Origin: Henckelia pumila
Taxonomy: Eukaryota > Streptophyta > Magnoliopsida > Lamiales > Gesneriaceae
Assembly (NCBI RefSeq): GCF_033568475.1
Contig: NC_133123.1
Span: forward strand, 140,260,062-140,324,061
Length of the DNA: 64,000 nucleotides
Direction of reading: 5' to 3'
Numbering within the stretch: position 1 is the stretch's first letter; every line of letters starts with the position of its first letter. Made by a program: the position numbers and the translations under genes. This document shows, in pieces, positions 37,288-48,046 of this stretch. Under the pieces are notes generated by a model, which was given only the letters and a program-made list of their open reading frames with translations, had not been told where the DNA came from and searched no databases.

Positions 37288-38176
37288 AGGCCCGGAAAGT
37301 AACCTCTTGCCCGGTCATTTCCTTCGGGCCAGAGGATTTAAAGGACGTGATCACCCCTCATAATGATGCTTTGCTCATCCAAGCCAGGGTGGCCAACTAT
37401 GACATAAGGCGGGTTTTTATTGATTCCGAAAGCTCGATAAATGTCATTTTTCAAGAAGCTTTTGAACAAATGGACCTGCTGGGATGTGAGGTCAATCTGG
37501 TGAAAACCTCTCTCTACGGGTTCGCAGGGCACACAATACAGCCTCGGGGAGAGGTATGGTTGCCCATTACCCTGGGAACCGGTGAATTGAGAAGAACTAT
37601 CATGACTCTCTTTTCAATAGTAGAAGCTCCATCTTCCTATAATGTCATCTTAGGGAGACCAGCTTTGAACGCCTTAATGGCTGTGGCCTCTGCATATCAT
37701 CAAAAGATTAAATTCCCGGTGGGAAACCAGATAGGAGAAGTAAAAGGAGACCAACCCTCTTCTCGAAGGTGTTATGCTGATATTGTACGAGTGGACAACA
37801 AGAAAGCCCGGGGTGAGCAAGGGAGAGGTGATCCTTGCAAAAAGGAAGTGTGCACAGTAGGAGAAGTTAAGGAGGAACATGAGGTAGTGCAGTTATTCCC
37901 AGAACAACCGGGAAAAATTGTCAAGATAGCTAGGGATTTGGAGGTCGGCCTTATGGATCAGGTGAAAGTGTGCCTGGCCAAGAATACAGATGTATTTGCC
38001 TGGTCTTCACAGGAGCTAACTGGAATCCCATCTCAAGTGGCCGAACACAAACTAAATATCCTCCCGGGAGCTCGGGTTATCAAACAAAAGAAGCGGCATT
38101 TTGGGGCGAAGAAGGACAAAGTCATCGCTGACCAGGTTCGGGAGTTAAAGGAGGCAGGACATATCCGGGAGGTACA
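37288..38176 (+). pseudogene. Tat protease and start of reverse transcriptase
   Basis: The retropepsin-like segment VRRVF-type strand carries FIDSESSINVIF in place of the family's F-D-x-G-S-S pattern, so the Gly after the catalytic Asp-Ser is Glu, likely inactivating. YNVILGRPALNAL marks the second half of the protease. The RT N-terminal motif FAWSSQELTGIP, then HKLNILPGARVIKQKKR, follows. The sequence is cut by the Sirevirus at 38182 and continues at 49581. Confidence 0.85.
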
Positions 38177-38181
38177 GTTTC

Positions 38182-39712
38182 TGTTGGGATCGGTTCAGAG
38201 GGTAGAGGGGGGGTGAATACACTCTGAAACTTTTCTTCTTCTTCTTCAAAATGATCAAGTGAGGTTTAGTTCACTTAATCTGTTTTCTCAACTTCTAAAA
38301 CGGTTTGAACAACTTAAATAGTGCGGAAATAGTTCAGAGGTTTTAGTGATGCAAAGTTTATAATGCAATGTATGAGCAGAATGTAAGATAAATAGCAGTA
38401 AAGACTAAGGCACGATTTATGGAAGTTCGAAGGCTTAATCCTTCTACGTCTCCCCTTCTTCCACTTAGGAAGGAATTCACTAGAAGACTTTGGTTATTAC
38501 AACGTCTTGTAATACACCCACTTCAGACTTAGGACTTATCCAATGCCTAATCCGAAACTCCTAGATTTACACAGATAAGATTCTCAGTTCTTATCAGACT
38601 GGTGGAAGCTTTCAGAGTAGCTTCAATTCTCTTCAACAATGAGTATAGTTGAGTTGAGCTTCTCAAACTGCAGAGCGGTCGAGAGGCTTGAAAACCCTAG
38701 GATGATCCTTGACGATCAGATATGTGAACTGTAGGCGAGGGTTTATTTGAGCAGCAAATGAATGATCTTGTAAGTGTGCTCAAGTATATCAGATGAGGAC
38801 TTCTGATATTATTCAAGTGATTGAGTTGATTGAGATTTTTCTGAATTGCTTGTCTCTCTTTGTTGTCTACCCTTTTTTTGTTGTTGTTCGTTGTATCACT
38901 TCTTGAGCAATCTTCCCTTTATATAGGTCAATCATCAACGTCTTTATTTTGAACGTTCTGATGCTGCATTGAATGCACATTTAATGCTCATAAATGCATT
39001 GATGATTCTGCATGAAGATCGTACACTGCAGACAACTTCCAGGGTCCAAAACTGGAATAAACGGTCGAATGCTTTATCTGTAGTCATTCTGTGTTTTTGC
39101 TATTTTGGTGCAATCTGTTGTCTCGATTGCAGGAGTCAACATATCTTCTGACACGCCGGTTCTGCTTTTAATAAAAGATCTTGCAAAGAACATCTTGTCA
39201 CAGGTACTTGTCTTGAGATATCCTGAAAAGCAGTTGGCATTCTACCTGTAGAGATATTTGTCCTCTGCTGGTTTGAATAACCAGTCGATAAGCTTGTGAC
39301 TTCAACCGGTCGAGAGACAAAGGCGGTTGACAAGCTTCCGGTAGATAGGTTTATCCTCTGCTGGTTTTTATAGCCAGTCGGCAGGCTTGTGACTTCAGCC
39401 GGTCGAGAGCAAAGGCGGTTGACAAGCTTCCGGTAGATAGATTTATCCTCTGCTGGTTTTGATAGCCAGTCGATAGGCTTGTGACTTCAGCCGGTCGAGA
39501 GCAAAGGCGGTTGACAAGCTTCCGGTAGATAGATTTATCCTCTGCTGGTTTTGATAGCCAGTCGATAGGCTTGTGACTTCAGCCGGTTGAGAGCAAAGGC
39601 GGTTGACAAGCTTCCGGTAGAAGTTGTAGTAGATTCCTGAAATACAATGGTTGGCAGCACATTCCTATACAATGAGTTGTTGTTTGTTATCACCAAAATA
39701 TCGGATTCAACA
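38182..39712 (-). repeat. Sirevirus-type 3' LTR
   Basis: 1531 bp, TGTTGGGATCGG...GGATTCAACA on the plus strand. It carries a TATA box on the minus strand (CTATATAAAGG, about 38917-38926), which confirms orientation. Confidence 0.9.
39261..39629 (-). repeat. 92-bp tandem repeat, four copies, inside the LTR
   Basis: Units begin TCCTCTGCTGGTTT at 39261, 39354, 39446 and 39538. Each carries CCGGTCGAGAG and GGCGGTTGACAAGCTTCCGG. In element orientation they lie near the LTR start (U3), upstream of the TATA box. The same four-unit array is in the other LTR at about 49126-49492. Confidence 0.85.
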
Positions 39713-39727
39713 ATTTCCCCCTTTTTG
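39713..39727 (-). other. Polypurine tract of the Sirevirus-type element
   Basis: On the minus strand AAAAAGGGGGAAAT abuts the 3' LTR. A second purine tract, TTTAGGGGGAATG, lies at about 42988-43003 just after pol; multiple polypurine tracts are reported for Sireviruses. Confidence 0.75.
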
Positions 39728-39882
39728 GTGATGGCAAAACTTAAGTGCTCCAAGAACAATATGAAAGCATTAAAATGAACTTCATTGAGAGAATGAATTT
39801 CATTAAGTACAATAAGCATTTTTATTACACCTACAGAAAAAAATAAGATGCAGCTGCGATAAGTAAAGAAGAGATAAGTTGT

Positions 39883-42647
39883 TCATCTTTTGAACCAACT
39901 GGCTCCTCCTGACCTATCGCCTTCTCTTCTTCTTCTGTCGGTTTCTTCTTTTCTTCTGGACTCTTCTTCACGTCTTCTTGCCTCTGCTGCTCTACGTTGC
40001 TCTTCTTCCCCCTTTTTGGCATAACCTTGGTTGAGTCGAAGGATGACCTCAGTGAGTTGAGTGCCAAGGCAGGCTTGCATAGTGTCTATTTTTGCATCGA
40101 TTTGAGCAAGTAGAGTGGCTTGCATAGTGTCCATCCGATCATTCAACTTCTTATGAAGGCGGTTTTCGGATCGGATAACTTGTTCGGAGACGGTAGAGAG
40201 CGTGTTGATTTGAGTGCGATGATGATTAGTGATCTCTGTGGACAGACGAGCAAGGTCTCGAGACACGGTCTCGAAATGCCGAATCATCGTCTGGCGTGAA
40301 TTATCGACCGATAAGGATGAGTTTGTTATGTCTTGAGAGAAGGACCTAACCGTTTGCATGAGCTCATGAAGCCGATTTATCAAGGTATGATCTAGAGCTG
40401 CGGCCATGGCTTCAATTAAAGAATCATCAGTCTGAAGCATTTGCCCTTCTGGGTAATTTCTTGGTGAAACCGGGCTAGACTCACGATGATGTGGTGCGGG
40501 TGAACTGGCTGGAGAGCTACCCGATGGACCTTCCAATAATGGTACAGTTGGAGATGTAATAGTTTCGACTGCAGCCAATATGGTTGGTGGAGTACCAGGA
40601 TCAGCACTTGGTTCATCCATAATGAGATCTTCCATAAACTTTTCAGTAGATGGAGACGGTTGAAGTGCTGGATCAGCATCAGTCACTTGCTGTTCTGGAG
40701 ATGCAGGTGATACAATAGTGCTTGATATCTCCGTTGGGGGCACTGTTGCTTCACTACTGCAAGGAGCCTCTGTCACAGAGGTGACAGGTATCTCTTGTGC
40801 AACCACTTCTAAAACATCTTGTGAATGACCGGGAGAAGTGTGAGCGGTCGTCACTGGAGAGGAGTGAGCAATCACAACTGCTTCCGGTTGAGTAACTGCT
40901 TGGACTGCGGTTGAGGAGGGGTCGACCGATGAAGATGCTGCCACACTAGATCTTAGAGCAGATGATTGAAAGAGGTCAGCAGTGATGAGATCGGTCAGAA
41001 TCCCATCTGAAGAAGGGAGAGCATAGACGTCTTCTTCACCCTGATCTTGAGTGAGAAAGGTTTTCATCATCACTTGTGCTTCCAGCACATAAGCTTGTAA
41101 ACAGGCTGCTGAAGCTGGTGTTTTGACATTGTTGAGAGCTTGGAAGTGCTGAAGTAGTTTAGTGATTTGACGTAGACTATCCTGTAGTCCAGTCAAAATC
41201 ACAAAGTCATCGGCAGCGGTAGGACTCTTGGATTTGAAATTCTTGACACGCTCATTAATTAGCAGAGATAGCAGGCTTCCTCGAAGCTTCAAGTCTATGA
41301 GATGTCTTCTTCCCAGAGCCTCCACGATGTCTTCAGTATCAGCAAATAGAAGCATCTTCTGCTCAATGACGTTTAGAGATTTCCATTTAGGAAATATTTG
41401 AGCGAGTGTCAAGTGAGTGCGGGAGTGATGCCATCTGTCAAAACGTTGTAGATGACGCTTGACAGTACGGAGCACGTGAGAGATGATCATATTGAGTTCT
41501 ATCGTAGCTGCTGGTTGAGCCTTGGGTGTGTAGATCATCACACCTTTCCCTTTGTCTTTGGGATCAGCTAGAGTGACCTCAGGAGCTGATGAGGCACCTT
41601 CCCGGATTATCACACCCTTTGTAGGACGAGGAGCAGTAGAAGCAACAACGGTAGTAGTCTCGACCGTTGGCAGGGTAGGAGCAAGTCCAGAAAGAGACTT
41701 TAGCTTCTTGTGCTGCCTCTTCTTCTCGCCTGCAGGCGTGGATGACACAGCTGCTTTGGAGACCGAAGGGGATGATTTGCTGAAAGCTTGAATCAGTGGA
41801 ACATTCTCACGTGATTCATCTTCAGAGTCAGATTCGATGATCAGTTGACGCTTGGCAGACTTTTTGGTATGGACTGGTTTGGCCACGACCGGAACCGTTG
41901 AAAGCGGTTGAGGGATAGCAATAACCTTTGCGGTTGAGGGCAAGGTGTCGACCGCAGTCTCTTTCTTGTTCAGGAATTTGAGAATCGTAGACTTGTTGAG
42001 TCATTTGGTGGGATGCAGAGGCTCAGTCTTGGAAAAGTCCACTCCAAGGACGCCCAAGATGTGGCAGATTTGCAAAGCAAATCCCTCGGATTGCCCTTTG
42101 CCCCTGATCATTTCACATAGAATATTGAACAGAATGTCTGACCAGTTTATGTTGATCTTGGAGGCAATACAAGCCATGTATTGAAATTCTCCAGCGTCAC
42201 CTTGTCGTAAGATCCAGCCTTGGCCAGAAGATTCTTGGCCACGATATTAGTCAGTAGCCTGAATGGAGCTTTGAGAGATGTCTTCTGGGCCGGCAGTTTG
42301 ATCGGAGCATCAGTAGTTGAGAACTCCTTCAACCAATAAGAGCAGTTACCATCTGGAAGATCCGTGCATTTTGTCAAACCCCTGGAGGGCAGATCAAATG
42401 TGCTGGCGAAGAACTTCTGATTGAAGGAGTAGACCTCTGTCTTGATCAAGCATTTGATAGTCCCATGCTCGATTTGAGCGGTTGCGAAGAACTCCTTCAA
42501 AACAGGCAAATCGCAGATGGAGCTGCATTCCAGAAATTTCTTCAGTCCAGAGGCTTCAAGCATGGTGAAGACCTCAGATATTCTTGCGTTGTTTGCCTTA
42601 ACAACGGAATCAAAGTTGATTGCGAAGCAAGTCTTCTGGATCGACAT
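39883..42647 (-). pseudogene. Extra ORF of the Sirevirus-type element (env position)
   Basis: It starts at ATG 42647 (MSIQKTCFAINFDS) and would be about 920 residues. It is broken by one frameshift near 42185 and one TGA at 42001-42003; the longest open piece is 39883-41943. The N-terminal 200 residues (LEASGLKKFLECSSI, then VLKEFFATAQIEHG, then YSFNQKFFASTFDLPSRGL) look like the plant-transposon-protein domains found as passengers in plant elements. The middle is Ser/Thr/Pro-rich and disordered. The C-terminus is a strong coiled coil rich in Arg/Glu. Other Sireviruses carry an env-like ORF here, but I see no signal peptide or membrane segment. Function unknown. Confidence 0.7.
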
Positions 42648-42810
42648 GATAGCTGTAGATAAGAACTCGAGCAGAGAGTAAGCAAAATCTAGAGAGTAAT
42701 TCGATGATGCGTTTAATACAATATGAAAGCTTTTAGCAAAGGTGAAAGATTGATATACGAGTGTAAAGAAGTATATATAGGAACCTATGGGCCATAGGGT
42801 GACGTCATGA
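42648..42810 (-). promoter_or_regulatory. Promoter-like segment before the extra ORF
   Basis: In minus-strand order: TGACGTCA (42807-42800, a perfect bZIP/CRE palindrome), CCTATGGGCCATAGG (42798-42784, a 15-bp inverted repeat), the TATA box CTATATATAC (42780-42771), then about 120 nt of CT-rich leader to ATG 42647. The spacing is that of a plant pol II promoter. If active, the extra ORF would be made from its own short mRNA and not by read-through or splicing of the genomic RNA. Confidence 0.5.
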
Positions 42811-43012
42811 AAAGTATTTTTGAAATTCAAAAAAGTTTTGAAGAGCATAATCACGGCGCCCAATTAATGTCATTTGGTTCAAAGCACCAAGCTGCTAGTA
42901 CGAAGCCTGTCAGAGACTAGTTAAAGGCGGATGATATGCCAATATTTATGGCAACGTAACAGCTAATCTATTAATGTCATATTGACAATCATTCCCCCTA
43001 AACACATGCATA

Positions 43013-45980
43013 CTAACTTAAATCTACTAAGCCAAGAATATTTCGAAAATATGAAAACTTAGCGTCTGGTAGAGGCTTGGTGAATATGTCTGCTGCTTGC
43101 TGATCGGTAGAGATGTATTCCAGCCTGATTTCCTTCTTTAAGACATGATCTCGGATAAAGTGATGCCTGACATCAATGTGCTTTGTCCTAGAGTGCATCA
43201 CTGGATTGTGAGTGATGGCTATGACACTTGTATTGTCACAGTAGATTGGAGCTTCACTCGACCGAATCCCATAATCATTAAGCTGCTGTTGAATCCAGAG
43301 TATTTGAGCACAACAGCTGCCAGCAGCAAGGTATTCTGCTTCGGCGGTCGAGGTAGCAATTGATGTCTGCTTCTTACTTGACCACGAAATTAGTCTATCT
43401 CCAAGGAATTGACATGTGCCACTTGTACTTTTGCGATCAATTCTACAACCTGCATAATCTGCATCTGAATAGCCAATAAGATTGAGATTTGAATCTTTGG
43501 GATACCAAAGACCCACATTAGTAGTTCCTTTAATATATTTAAGTATTCGTTTGGTAGCAATGAAATGAGATTGCTTAGGTGCAGCTTGAAATCTAGCACA
43601 TAAACAAACTGAATACATGATATCCGGTCGACTGGCAGTCAAATAGAGCAGTGAACCAATAAGGCCTCGATACATGGTTACCTCGACCGGAATTCCCCCT
43701 TCATCTTTATCAAGCTTAATTGATGTACTCATGGGGGTAGATACAGTTAAGCATTGTTCCATTCCAAACTTCTTTACCAATTCCTTGGCATACTTGGACT
43801 GATTGATGAATATTCCAGTTTCAAGTTGCTTTACTTGAAGTCCAAGAAAGAAGTTTAGCTCGCCCATCATGCTCATTTCAAACTTCTCCTGGTGGTTGTT
43901 CAACGTACACCTCTTCTTGAAGTAGACCATTGAGGAATGCAGACTTCACATCCATTTGATAAACTTTAAAATTCTTGAAGGTTGCATAAGCAAGAAAGAT
44001 GCGGATTGCTTCTAGTCTTGCAACTGGCGCGAAGGATTCCTCAAAGTCTATGCCTTCTTCTTGTCTGAATCCTTGAGCAACAAGTCGAGCTTTGTTACGC
44101 ACAACAGTGCCATGTTCATCGAGCTTGTTACGAAACACCCATCTAGTTCCAATCACATTTTGATTTTTCGGTCGAGGAACTAGATGCCAAACATTGTTGC
44201 GGGTGAATTGATTCAACTCTTCTTGCATAGCTTCAATCCAGCTGGCATCTGATAGAGCTTCATCTATTTTCTTGGGCTCTACCTGAGATATGAAAGCTGC
44301 ATGCAAGAATTCATTAATCATTTGACCACGTGTTTTTCGAGGAGCAGAAGGGTCACCTATGACCAACCCAGGTGGATGATCTTTGTTCCACCTAAAATAA
44401 TTTCCTAAAGGGTTGTCATCAATTGGTTGATGAACGTCCTCGTTTACTGGATCATCATTGGCTGGAGGATTGTTATCAACCGGTGGATCCACTTCTGGCC
44501 TTGTTTGATCACACCCGGTAGAGGGAACTGGATCATCCTTCTTTGGAGGATATAGATCACTGTCACTCTCTTCCTGTAGATTTGTGTTTTCCAGTCTATG
44601 ACTCAGATCATTTATGCTCCCTTGAGTTTGTTCTGTACAAAGAGTAGATTCATCAAAAACAACATGAATGGTTTCCTCGACCGTTAGTGATCTTTGATTG
44701 AACACTCGATAAGCTCTGCTAACGGCTGAGTAACCAATAAAAGTTCCTTCGTCTGCTTTGGCATCGAAGGCTGTCAAATGGTTTTTGCCATTGTTGTGGA
44801 TAAAACATTTGCACCCAAAAATTTTGAAGTATGAAATATCAGGTTTTGTGCCATTCCAGATCTCATATGGAGTTTTGTTAAATCGTTTATTAATCATAGA
44901 TCTGTTTTGAGTATAGCAAGCTGTGTTAACTGCTTCTGCCCAAAGCCTTTGAGAAACATTTGAATCAGCAATCATAGTTCTGGCTGCTTCTTTTAAAGTA
45001 CGGTTCCTTCTTTCAGCCACCCCATTTTGCTGTGGGGATCTAGCAGCTGACAACTCATGCTTGATTCCCTGATCATCTAGATAAGTCATAAGAGTGGTGT
45101 TTAAAAATTCAGTCCCTCTATCACTCCTGATTCTATCTATCACAGTAGATTGTTCATTTTGCAAGCGTTTAAAAAGCTTAATCAGGTGAGGTGCAGTTTG
45201 ATCTTTTGAAGAGAGAAAGATGACCCAAGTAAATCGAGAAAAGTCATCTATAACAACAAGAGCATATCTCATTCCCCCTATGCTTCTTACTGGTATAGGA
45301 CCAAATAGGTCCATGTGAAGTAAGTCTAAACATTTGGAAGAAGACATACACCCTTTATTTTTAAAGGTTGCTCTCACCTGCTTTCCTAGTTGACAAGCAG
45401 GACAAACTTTGTCTTTTATAAAATCTCCTTCGGGCAGACCAGAAACCAAATCATGCTTCCTCAAGTTAAAAATGGACTTAAAATTTAGATGATTTAACCG
45501 CTTATGCCACAACCAATGTTTATCATGATGAGCAGTAAGACAAGTAGGTGAAGAAATATGTGAGCAAGACCAGTTTACCTTGTAGGTGTTTAGGTCTCGT
45601 ACACCGGTCATAAGAGTCTCACCTTTGTCATTTTTTATGAGGCAAGTGTGTTTGTGAAACTCGACCGAATGATCATTGTCACATAGTTGACTAATACTTA
45701 TCAAATTATAGCATAGTTTGTCAACAAGTAACACATCTTTAATAATGATGTTACCATGGATAATCTTACCCTTACCCACGGTTTTACCTTTGGAGTTGTC
45801 TCCAAAGCTGATCTTTGGTCCTTTGCACAACACCACTTCTGTTAGAAGTTCTGGATTCCCTGTCATGTGTCGTGAGCAACCGCTATCTAAATACCAGGTA
45901 GTGTCCTTGATAGAAGTGGTTTTCTCGCCCGTTTGGACTTTTAGTACCTGCAAAGAGTGAAGAACTTTTGGTACCCATAT
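43013..45980 (-). pseudogene. Sirevirus-type pol with the RT core deleted
   Basis: The frame follows the gag TAG directly. Protease is [14 protein letters not shown]-pre-integrase reads [11 protein letters not shown] with CPACQLGK. Integrase catalytic positions are seen in [15 protein letters not shown] and [13 protein letters not shown] begins WVFRNKLDE, then [13 protein letters not shown], then [10 protein letters not shown]. At about 43886-43891 the text jumps from YVEQPPG to [14 protein letters not shown] with a frame change. About 85 residues normally between them, including the YVDD active site, are gone. RNase H (YSDADYAGCRID, EAEYLAAG, CDNTSVIAI) is intact to the TAG at 43013. The copy cannot make a working RT. 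Confidence 0.88.
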
Positions 45981-47993
45981 CTAGTAGGGTCCAGGTCGGA
46001 TTAGCCCTTTCGGGACCCACACCTGGAACACCCTTACAGGTTTGCCCGTGTGTGTGTCCAGAAATCTGTGCGGTCGATAGGCAGTAAATGTGTGTGCTTG
46101 TGAGGTTGCTGTGTGCTGCTTGCCTTTTTGATTTTCATCAGTTAGCCTGTACCTCTTTTGAACTGGCCTGCAATTAAAGTACTGGTAAGGCTTCTCCTTT
46201 GACCATCTTTTCTTAGAGTAGTTAGACTCATTCCATGGCCTTTTGAAATTAGATTGGTTTCCCTTTCTTCTTTCATTAGGTTTTGGTTTGATCCAAGTTC
46301 CTCTTTGATTAGAGGTCTGGGGATCCAGATATCCCAGCCCTCTATGCTTAGAGCTTCGTTCGTTAGATACTTTTTGATTTTTGTCAAAGCTGCACTTATC
46401 GTGTTCATATATCGTGCTGGACCTGACAAATCTTATTTTGTTAAGATTTCCTTTGTCCAGGCTTGACTGAATACAGGATTCCATAGACTGTTCATTTGTT
46501 CCAAACCCTAGACCGGTTTTATCATGTACCGGTCTTTGGATTTCTTGAATCTTGTCAATGGTTACAGAAGATTTATTCCAAGCCTTAATGGTTTCAAGTA
46601 GTTTTTTATTCTCAATCAAGGTAGCTTGGAATACTCTTTTCAAGGTGTCGTTCTCAGTAGCCAGCAGACTTAGCTTGACCTTAAGACCATCAAGCTCTTT
46701 TTGCTGCATGCAGCTTGATTTGCTTGACTTATCTTTTAGGTCAGCTCTTTCTGCCTTTACTTCCTCGAACTCCTTGGATAATGCTTTGTATTCATTAGCC
46801 ATTTCGTGTAAAGCAGTAACTAAATCACTGTGAGTAAATTCAGGTGAGCCAAAGTCAAATACCTCCTCAGCTTCTTCTTCGATGTCGGCCATAAGGCATT
46901 CCACTTTTTCATCATCGCTGTCATCTGAAGAGCTTCCGGTATTGGAGTTGTCAGAGTCAGACTCAGCCCACTTGCTTTTGCTTTCGTCTGCTACTAGAAC
47001 CCTTTGGTCTCTTCCTTTTCTAAACGTCCTTTTATCCTCCTTACCCCTTCTTCTTTCGGAGAATTGCTTCTGATCATTGTTCTTAGGCTTGGTGCAGTCT
47101 GCAATGAAGTGGCCTGACTTGCCACAGTTAAAACAAGTAGGACCATCCTTTGTATGGTCCGATTTATGATAATTTTTAAATTTAGAATTGTTTTTACGCA
47201 TAAATCTACCAAATTTCTTGACAAAGAGTGTCATGGCTTCATTGCTGATTTGCTCAGCTGATCTCTTTGGAGCTTCCTCGACCGGTGGACATATCACGGT
47301 TGAGGTTAAGGCCTTGGTTGGTTGAGAAGTAGATGGTTCATCTTCTGTTCTCATGTTGAGCTCGAACTCGTAGGCTTTGAGATCTGCAAAGAGATCATGC
47401 AGTTCAACCTTGCTTAAGTCTTTTGACTCTCTCATGGCCACTGTCTTGATCTCCCATTCTTTGGGTAAAGCTCTCATAACCTTCACAGCAATTTCACGGT
47501 TAGTATAAGTTTTACCTAAAGCAATAAGATCACAGATGATACTACTGAACCGTTCATCAAATTCAGCCATGGTTTCCCCTGGCTTCATTTTGGCGTTGTC
47601 ATATTTTTGAATGGCCAAAGTGAGCTTGTTTTCCTTTGTCTGGTCATTCCCTTCACATAGCTGAGTGAGCTTCTCCCAAATCTCCTTTGCTGTGGAACAT
47701 GACTTGATTTTGCTGAACATATTCTTATCCAGTGTTTTGTATAGGATGTCCCGGGCCACATTGTCAAGATTGGCCTTCTTTTTGTCCTCAGTGGTCCACT
47801 CAGCTCTTGGTTTCTCAATCATTTGTCTTGCACCATCGGCTAGAGCTGGGTTGACCTTCATAATTTTGATAGGACCGTCTGTTATGACATATAGCATGTC
47901 ATCATCCTGTGCTGCAAGATGTGCCTGCATGCGAATTTTCCAATCATCATACTCTTCTTTAGAAAACATAGGAATTCTGTTGAAAGAAGTCAT
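45981..47993 (-). CDS. Sirevirus-type gag (670 residues)
   Basis: The frame is fully open from MTSFNRIPMF to a TAG at 45981-45983. A UBN2/gag-polypeptide core (EEYDDWKIRMQAHL, then TAKEIWEKL, then ETMAEFDERFSS) spans residues 15-215. A CCHC knuckle, CFNCGKSGHFIADC, is at 287-300. After it come an acidic stretch (ESDSDNSNTGSSSDDSDDE), a coiled coil (about 390-470) and a Lys/Arg/Asn-rich tail. The long gag with a C-terminal extension is typical of Sireviruses. The same frame continues after the TAG into protease, so gag-pol would need stop-codon read-through. It may still produce particles usable by other proteins. Confidence 0.88.
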   Translation of the reverse strand: MTSFNRIPMFSKEEYDDWKIRMQAHLAAQDDDMLYVITDGPIKIMKVNPALADGARQMIEKPRAEWTTEDKKKANLDNVARDILYKTLDKNMFSKIKSCSTAKEIWEKLTQLCEGNDQTKENKLTLAIQKYDNAKMKPGETMAEFDERFSSIICDLIALGKTYTNREIAVKVMRALPKEWEIKTVAMRESKDLSKVELHDLFADLKAYEFELNMRTEDEPSTSQPTKALTSTVICPPVEEAPKRSAEQISNEAMTLFVKKFGRFMRKNNSKFKNYHKSDHTKDGPTCFNCGKSGHFIADCTKPKNNDQKQFSERRRGKEDKRTFRKGRDQRVLVADESKSKWAESDSDNSNTGSSSDDSDDEKVECLMADIEEEAEEVFDFGSPEFTHSDLVTALHEMANEYKALSKEFEEVKAERADLKDKSSKSSCMQQKELDGLKVKLSLLATENDTLKRVFQATLIENKKLLETIKAWNKSSVTIDKIQEIQRPVHDKTGLGFGTNEQSMESCIQSSLDKGNLNKIRFVRSSTIYEHDKCSFDKNQKVSNERSSKHRGLGYLDPQTSNQRGTWIKPKPNERRKGNQSNFKRPWNESNYSKKRWSKEKPYQYFNCRPVQKRYRLTDENQKGKQHTATSQAHTFTAYRPHRFLDTHTGKPVRVFQVWVPKGLIRPGPY

Positions 47994-48032
47994 GATTTTA
48001 AAACTTCAGATCAGCAGTTGAGAAAGGAACCC

Positions 48033-48044
48033 GCTCTGATACCA
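48033..48044 (-). other. Initiator-Met tRNA primer binding site
   Basis: On the minus strand TGGTATCAGAGC starts two bases inside the 5' LTR. It is the canonical copia PBS. Confidence 0.9.
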
Positions 48045-48046
48045 CT

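Noticed and set aside
43880-43900. An intron explaining the missing RT core
   Set aside because: The missing segment is absent from the DNA, not interrupted; the coding motifs on both sides are directly joined with a frame change.
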